DNA from: Actinosynnema sp040640215
GTDB lineage: Bacteria; Actinomycetota; Actinomycetes; Mycobacteriales; Pseudonocardiaceae
Direction of reading: 5' to 3'
NCBI RefSeq assembly: GCF_040640215.1
Contig: NZ_JBFABG010000009.1
Span: 1-64,000, forward strand
DNA length: 64,000 nt
In this document: piece after piece, positions 62,401-64,000 of the stretch
Numbering within the stretch: position 1 is the first letter of the stretch
Layout of the letters: the number at the start of each line of letters is the position of its first letter
Position numbers and translations under genes: made by a program
Notes under the pieces: generated by a model
What the model saw: only the letters and a program-made list of their open reading frames with translations
Database searches by the model: none
What the model was told of the DNA's origin: nothing

Positions 62401-64000
62401 GCGGGCGTGGACGGCGTGCTGGCCTACCGCACCGACCTGTTCCGCAAGTCCACCGCGGACAGCATGGCGGCGCGGCTGGTGCGGGTGCTGGCCGCCGTGG
62501 TGGCCGACCCGGACGCGCCGCTGAGCGACATCGACGTGCTGGGCGAGCGGGAGCGCCACCGGGTCCTGGTGGAGTGGAACGACCCCGGCCGCGCGGCCGG
62601 ACGGGCGCTGGTGCCCGACCTGATCGCCGACCGGACCCGGCAGGTGCCCGGCGCGACCGCGCTGGTCGGCCCGGACGGCGAGGTCACCTACCGCCGGCTC
62701 GGCGCGCGGGTGAACCGGCTCGCCCGGGAGCTGATCCGGCGCGGCGCGGGCCCGGACCGGGTCGTCGCGCTCGCCGTGCCGGGGTCGGCGGACCTGGTGG
62801 TGGCGACCCTCGCGGTGCTCAAGTCCGGCGCGGCGCTGCGGCCCGTCGACCCGGGGCACCCGGCCGACCTGGTCGCGGCGACCGTGGCCGACACCGGGCC
62901 CGTGCTCACCGTCACCACGTCGGACGTGGCCGGCGGGCTGCCCGGCGAACTCCTGCTGCTCGACTCGCCGGAGGTGGTCGAGCTCCTGCGCGCCCGGGGC
63001 GGTGCGGCGGAGCTGACCGACAAGGACCGGCTCGCGCCGCTGCGGGCCGGGCACCCGGCGTACGTGATCCCCTCGGCCGGTGTGGTGGTCACCCACCGCG
63101 AGCTGCGCGCCCTGGTCGAGGACCTGCGGCTGCGGCTGGCGATGAGCCCGCACGACCGGCTGCTGGCGGTCCCCGCCCCCGACGTCGCCGACCCGCAGGT
63201 CTTCGTGCCCCTGGTGTCCGGGGCGGCGCTCGTCGTGGCGGACCGGGACGTGGTCCGCGATCCGGCGGCGCTGGGCGCGCTGCTGGTGGACCACCGGGCG
63301 ACCGTCCTGCGGGCCGGGCCGAGCCTGGTGCGCTCGGTGGTGCAGGCCGCGCCGGACGCGTTGCGGCGGCTGCGGGTCGTCATCGCGGGCGGTGAGCCGC
63401 TCGACGCGGCGTCGGCCGCGACCCTGCGCGGGCTCACGGCGGACGTGCGCGACCCGCACGGACCCGTGACCTGGTCGGGTGCGTCCGGAGCGGACGGTGG
63501 CCCGATCGGCAGGACCAAGGTCTACGTGCTCGACCACGCGCTGCGGCCGGTGCCGCCGGGCGTGCCGGGCGAGCTGTACCTCGGCGGTGACAGCGCGGTC
63601 CGGGGCCACCTCGGACACACCCCGGCGCAGGCCGACCGGATCGTGGCCGACCCGTTCGGCGCGGCGGGGGAGTGGGTGTACCGCACCGGTGACGTCGCGC
63701 GCTGGGTCGGCGACGGCGAGGTCGAGTTCCCGGGCCGGCGCGACCACCAGGTCAAGGTCCGGGGCCACCGGGTCGAGCCGGCCGAGGTCGAGGCCGCGCT
63801 GAGGGCCGTGCCGGGCGTCTCCGACGCCGTGGTGGTGGCCGCCGCCGGTCGCCTGGTCGGGTACCTGGTCGGCGCGGACGTGCCGGCACCGGCGGTGGTG
63901 CGGCGCAGGCTCGGCGGGACGCTGCCCGACCACCTCGTGCCGTCGGCGTTCGTCGCGCTGGACGCCTTCCCGCTGGACGCGGACGGGCAGGTGGACCGGG
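50407..64000 (+). CDS. Giant NRPS, C-A-T-E-C-A-T-C-A-T-C-A*, cut by window end
   Basis: At least 4531 residues without a stop. Order: C1 (5-410; HHLLCDG 130-136, EntF-like N-terminus); A1 (447-930; TSGSTGRPKG 584-593); T1 (Ser971); E (1025-1495; HHLVVDGVSW 1157-1166); C2 (1509-1945; HHILVDG); A2 (1960-2450); T2 (Ser2495); C3 (2550-2990; HHIAFDG); A3 (3010-3500); T3 (Ser3551); C4 (3610-4050); A4 (4068-end). A1 and A3 share the pocket code D-I-W-E-V-T-A-D-D-K, which I recall as close to 2,4-diaminobutyrate-type codes; Dap is the natural candidate given SbnA/SbnB. A2 reads D-A-W-G-V-A-G-L-A-K, unassigned. The E domain would make residue 1 D-configured. A4 is defective (see findings). ATG at 50407 overlaps the SbnA stop. 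Confidence 0.93.
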   Translation, partial: MTDALPLSAGQAEIWFDEKLNGRGVAYNSAGYLDIRGPLDVPALIAAARGLVDEAECTRARCTEVDGAPAQVVAPLVELPLTRLELTAGEAADWMAADLATPFALDEFPLFRFAVVRVAEDRHLFYMRIHHLLCDGYSQVVFWRRLAELYGGAGGTPIPPLSELLAGEHAYETSPAAAKDKAFWARRFDSAPDLVSLSTRTSGGPEVHGFLRRTGVLPAATARALRDLAGRSASTWPAVVLSAVAVYTQRLTGVRDVLLTVPATARLGATMRAVPGMVANYLPLRVSVRPGDTRADLLRRTSRELMQVLKHQRYRVSRIRRAMGLSSDDRRPFGPFVNILPQRTAFRLGECAVEVNNLSTGLVEDLMLTVVDAPDGGLEVHLNGNPELYTEAEAEAHLARFTAFLDRFAHAGDGEPLAELEVLTPGERARWLGATIGDTRPDAFTDVVERVRGLAAARPDAIAVVEDDFDVTYATLVARASALSRKLPASLVGVLAAPGAGFVTAVLGVLGAGGAYVPLDTRAPLARTAELVRDNGIGLVVVDAAHRALAVGLDIAHVVLDDAEDTSLTPVRGTPDDLAYVIFTSGSTGRPKGAMVHRAGMVNHLLAKVEDLGLTDADSLVQNAPPTFDISVWQMLAPLVAGGRVRAVGRDTAADPDLLLGLVADERITVLEVVPSLLRAALDAWDVLGARPELPSLRLLVVTGEALPPDLCLRWYARFPSVPLVNAYGPTECSDDVTHAFVAVDDAAAGHVPIGRAVRNTSLYVLGDDLGPVPTGVPGELYVSGAGVGRGYLGDPARTSATFVADPFTGGRMYRTGDRVVRREDSQLEFLERRDHQVKVRGHRIELGEVEAALLGVPEVTGAAVRVVGEGGAKRLVGYVVLQGRVDLRARLGELLPDYLVPSAFVELDALPLTAHGKLDRAALPEPETAGTPARAARSPRERVLCEVMAEVLGLREIGVDDDFFALGGDSISSIQVVSRARRAGVVFTSREVMRHRTPAAIAVVAGDAAGTAAVADDGVGEVELTPIAHQLREDLVDLAPRTRQYSQHVVLHVPTGLDLVKLAGALQHVLDHHDALRTRLSVPLPGLWSLETLPVGAIRATTLVRRVPLAEVDDVAEVVAEEVARARAGLAPEEGRVLQAVLVDSGTTARLVLVAHHLVVDGVSWRIIVPDLVDAVAGRPLQPVGTSYRRWAKVLAEHARSAARVTELPLWVAQSRPDQLLGSRPLDPELDTYGTARSLRLVLPTEVTAALLTTVPAAFHAEINDVLLAALAVAVADWRRKHTRPGATDSAVLVEVEGHGREQVVDDVDLSRTVGWFTSAFPLRLDPGELDRADLWAGGGSVGTAVKRVKEQLRALPDRGIGFGLLRYLNPQTVGALARGATPQIGFNYLGRFAAGGVAGDWTLDAGSSVVGTGVSPDMPLRHVLAVTPVTEDGPGGPNLVADWLWADGPLSDGDVADLARTWFRALEAFVGHAALPGAGGHSPSDFDLVALTQGEIAAIERETGAVQDVLPLSPLQKGMLFQAEFDRDGADVYTLQVVVDVEGALDVGAFRRAAEALLHRHPNLRASFHSRPSGEAVQVVPVSAALPWEEIDLTGLEPADLARELRRLTDEDWVRRYDMADPPLVRFTVVRTGTDRFRLIWAVHHILVDGWSMPIVARELFTLTANGADLAALPPVPPSRGYLEWLARQDDEASREAWRTALAGLDEPTRIGPAERPRVTEPPASITVDLPAAFTDVLSRWARARGLTLNTVVQGAWAILLGRLTGRDDVVFGAVHSGRPVDLPGMESMVGLFLNTLPVRVRLDPAVPVARLLARLQDEQLDLAAHHHLGLAEVQQVAGVGELFDTVVSFHNYPVDTDGLSGLIPGVRLVGAEGRLVAEYPFGLSVYPGPRLRLLAQYRADLFGEPEIRSVVDRFVRLLHTMTEQPDVRVAQVDLLAPAERSRILDDWAGRIADVPDVAVTDLFEARVAAAPDATAAVFQDVPMSYGELNARANRLARLLVARGVGPETIVALAMPRSLEMLVAVLGVLKAGACYLPIDAKYPADRVAYMVADAGPAVLLSTTEVAATLDVDVEVLAVDGIDFSGYPDSDLTDAHRLAPLRPHHPSYVIYTSGSTGKPKGVVVDHAGFVAMVLSLIDKFEVTPDTRVLQFASYSFDATVWEMGLALCGGGTVVVAGEDARGPGQALIDLINDNGVNLAGVPPVVAGGLPEGTKLPDDLTLVVAGEACPPEVVARWSATHRMFNGYGPTESVLAATVGGPLTPGPKPPIGVPTAAHRVYVLDSLLHPVPEGVTGELYVGGGLARGYLNRPGLTSERFVADPHGEPGERMYRTGDLVRWLPDGQLDYLGRADDQVQLRGFRIELGEVESALLSHPDVLLAAAVVREDDGEDRKLVAYLVTGQDGTAVPAGLREVLAEALPDYMVPSALVVLDEFPLTPQRKLDRKALPAPDYAGQTRGRSPRNPVEEILCGVFADVLQLPQVGIDDDFFALGGHSLLATKVISRSRAALGVELPIRALFEARTVAGVAEQVAGASDARPPLVPAARGERVPLSFAQTRLWFLDEFEDGVTGTYNVPMALRLSGDLDVPALRGALRDLVGRHEVLRSVFPDAGGEPYQQVVEVPADYPALPLTRLPEADLPAVLTVEADRGFDLAVEPVVRAHLYGVAPAEHVLLLVFHHIAFDGWSIAPMVRDLTAAYRARVSGRRPDWTPPAVQYADYALWQRELLGDEHDAESLLSRQLGYWTTALAGVPEELDLPTDFPRPAVANYDGDELPFEIDAELYRAVVALARDCGASVFMVFQAALSALLTKLGAGTDIPLGTPTAGRTDDELADLIGFFVNTLVLRTDTGGDPSFQELLHRVRDTNLAAYQHQDVPFEHLVDKLNPERSLNKQPLFQVMLALQTSDDVPLALPGLTGRLEPVRSQRAKFDFTVLLEERYADGVPAGMRGVLEYSTELFTEASARRLARRLVDFLRTVVADPAARLSRVDVLDADERAEVLRIGTGPVRPQAYEGVVERIRSLAALRPDAVAVVDDDSSLTYAGLVARASAFSRRVPGDGLTAVLAAPGTGFVTAVLGVLGAGGGYVPLDVRAPVARIAALLADSGARAVAVDRAHLDLAREVADGLDVVLLDDAADTELAPALGEPDDLAYVIFTSGSTGKPKGAMVHRRGMVNHLWCKVDDLGVSEVDTVVHNAPVTFDISVWQMLTALVVGGRVRVTGRDTAVDPNALFATVPDEGVTVLEVVPSLLRAALDAWDVTGETPALPGLRWLVVTGEALPPDLCHRWFARYPGIPLVNAYGPTECSDDVTHAVLRPGDELGDARVPIGRPVRNTRLYVLGDDLRPMPVGVPGEMYVGGTGVGRGYLNDRAKTSATFTADPYGEPGARMYRTGDRVVLRPDGRLEFLERRDHQVKIRGHRIELGEVEAALRTVPEVGDAAVSVGGDHGGHQRLVGYVVAAPGAVLDPHAVREALGESLPDYMVPAAVVVLDALPLTPNGKVDRKALPEPDLATTRGRGPRTPVEEILCGVFADVLDAPEVGVEDDFFALGGHSLLATRVVSRVRTVLDVELPVRALFEARTVAGLARLVAGAAAARPALRPVERAGDEGLPLSFAQRRLWFLNKLEEGSTGTYNIPLAVRLKGELDLSALGAAVDDVVARNEILRTVFPDVDGVPYQRVLPARGRVLRVDRTDDLARTLAEEVDRGFDLAAEPAVRARLYAVGEQEHVLLLVFHHIAFDGWSSAPLGRDLAAAYDARRTGKAPAWEPLPVQYADYAVWQREWLGGEDDPDSVLTAQLAHWTRALADLPEELDLPTDFPRAAVSDHDGDVHQFAVPPELHAGLVALARDTGASVFMLVQAAVSTLLTKLGAGTDIPLGSPIAGRTDEALHEMVGFFVNTLVLRTDTGGDPTFRELVRRVREADLAAYAHQDLPFEYLVEALNPTRSLSRHPLFQVMLAFQHDDQAAGGLSGLHTAVEPMKASRSKFDLTFDLVERHLDGVPAGVDGVLAYRTDLFRKSTADSMAARLVRVLAAVVADPDAPLSDIDVLGERERHRVLVEWNDPGRAAGRALVPDLIADRTRQVPGATALVGPDGEVTYRRLGARVNRLARELIRRGAGPDRVVALAVPGSADLVVATLAVLKSGAALRPVDPGHPADLVAATVADTGPVLTVTTSDVAGGLPGELLLLDSPEVVELLRARGGAAELTDKDRLAPLRAGHPAYVIPSAGVVVTHRELRALVEDLRLRLAMSPHDRLLAVPAPDVADPQVFVPLVSGAALVVADRDVVRDPAALGALLVDHRATVLRAGPSLVRSVVQAAPDALRRLRVVIAGGEPLDAASAATLRGLTADVRDPHGPVTWSGASGADGGPIGRTKVYVLDHALRPVPPGVPGELYLGGDSAVRGHLGHTPAQADRIVADPFGAAGEWVYRTGDVARWVGDGEVEFPGRRDHQVKVRGHRVEPAEVEAALRAVPGVSDAVVVAAAGRLVGYLVGADVPAPAVVRRRLGGTLPDHLVPSAFVALDAFPLDADGQVDR

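Noticed and set aside
50350..63933. Antisense open frame of 4527 codons through the NRPS
   Set aside because: Its translation is Arg/His/Gln/Val/Gly-rich with no family motif, and it lies exactly antisense to a complete NRPS. Very GC-rich genes often leave such open antisense frames.
1..64000. tRNA, rRNA, CRISPR arrays, insertion sequences, prophage attachment sites
   Set aside because: I looked for these and saw no cloverleaf, regular repeat-spacer array, transposase or flanking inverted repeat that I could support.

Overview
This window is very GC-rich actinobacterial DNA: short intergenic gaps, frequent GTG starts, and 1-8 base start/stop overlaps inside operons. The order pafB-pafC-tatA-tatC-helY-DUF4333 protein, followed by a convergent 5'-3' exonuclease and an M24 dipeptidase, matches from memory the Mycobacterium tuberculosis Rv2096c-Rv2089c block. 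Together with the secondary-metabolism content this suggests a Pseudonocardiales actinomycete (Saccharothrix/Actinosynnema/Lentzea type). The genus is an inference.

Positions 1-25900 are mostly chromosomal. They hold an ArsR-like regulator with a two-domain SRPBCC protein (268-1711); a LuxR-type two-component system divergent from a secreted HbpS/GlcG-like protein, with a palindromic operator candidate between them (1698-4072); and the paf-tat-helY block (4335-12576). An Eis-like acetyltransferase, the exonuclease, an M24 peptidase coupled to an Lrp regulator, and a class IV aminotransferase follow. Next comes a more variable stretch: a TPR gene with apparent internal frame changes, a P1-family peptidase, a group II PLP decarboxylase, a type-B carboxylesterase broken by a frameshift just before its catalytic serine, and a DEAD-box RNA helicase.

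Positions 26700-64000 look like one hybrid biosynthetic gene cluster that runs off the right edge. Two tandem SARP activators (the first with a rare TTA codon) precede a highly reducing type II PKS operon (28367-34803): ACP, KS-alpha, alpha/beta hydrolase, double-hotdog protein, chain-length factor, two complementary FabZ-like half dehydratases, FabG-like ketoreductase and a kappa-GST/DsbA-like isomerase. An oxidoreductase, a MacB/FtsX-type ABC transporter and a LysR regulator follow. A six-gene operon or near-operon then encodes a KSIII-like enzyme, an ATP-grasp ligase, a fold-III PLP decarboxylase, an ACP, a short thiolase-like protein, an acyl-CoA-dehydrogenase-like half protein and a full acyl-CoA dehydrogenase (40744-47304). 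The ligase/decarboxylase/ACP trio is laid out like butirosin BtrJ/BtrK/BtrI, which make gamma-aminobutyryl-ACP from glutamate. After a MarR gene come SbnB- and SbnA-like enzymes (L-2,3-diaminopropionate synthesis) and a giant NRPS: C-A-T-E-C-A-T-C-A-T-C-A*, with the last A domain missing key motifs.

The working model is an ACP-bound amino-acyl and/or polyene acyl chain passed to an NRPS that uses diamino acids. Two promoter regions, before the amino-acyl-ACP operon and before the SbnB/SbnA/NRPS operon, each carry three GTCAGCS heptamers at exact 11-bp spacing. This is the SARP binding-site architecture, and it ties the two operons into one regulon.
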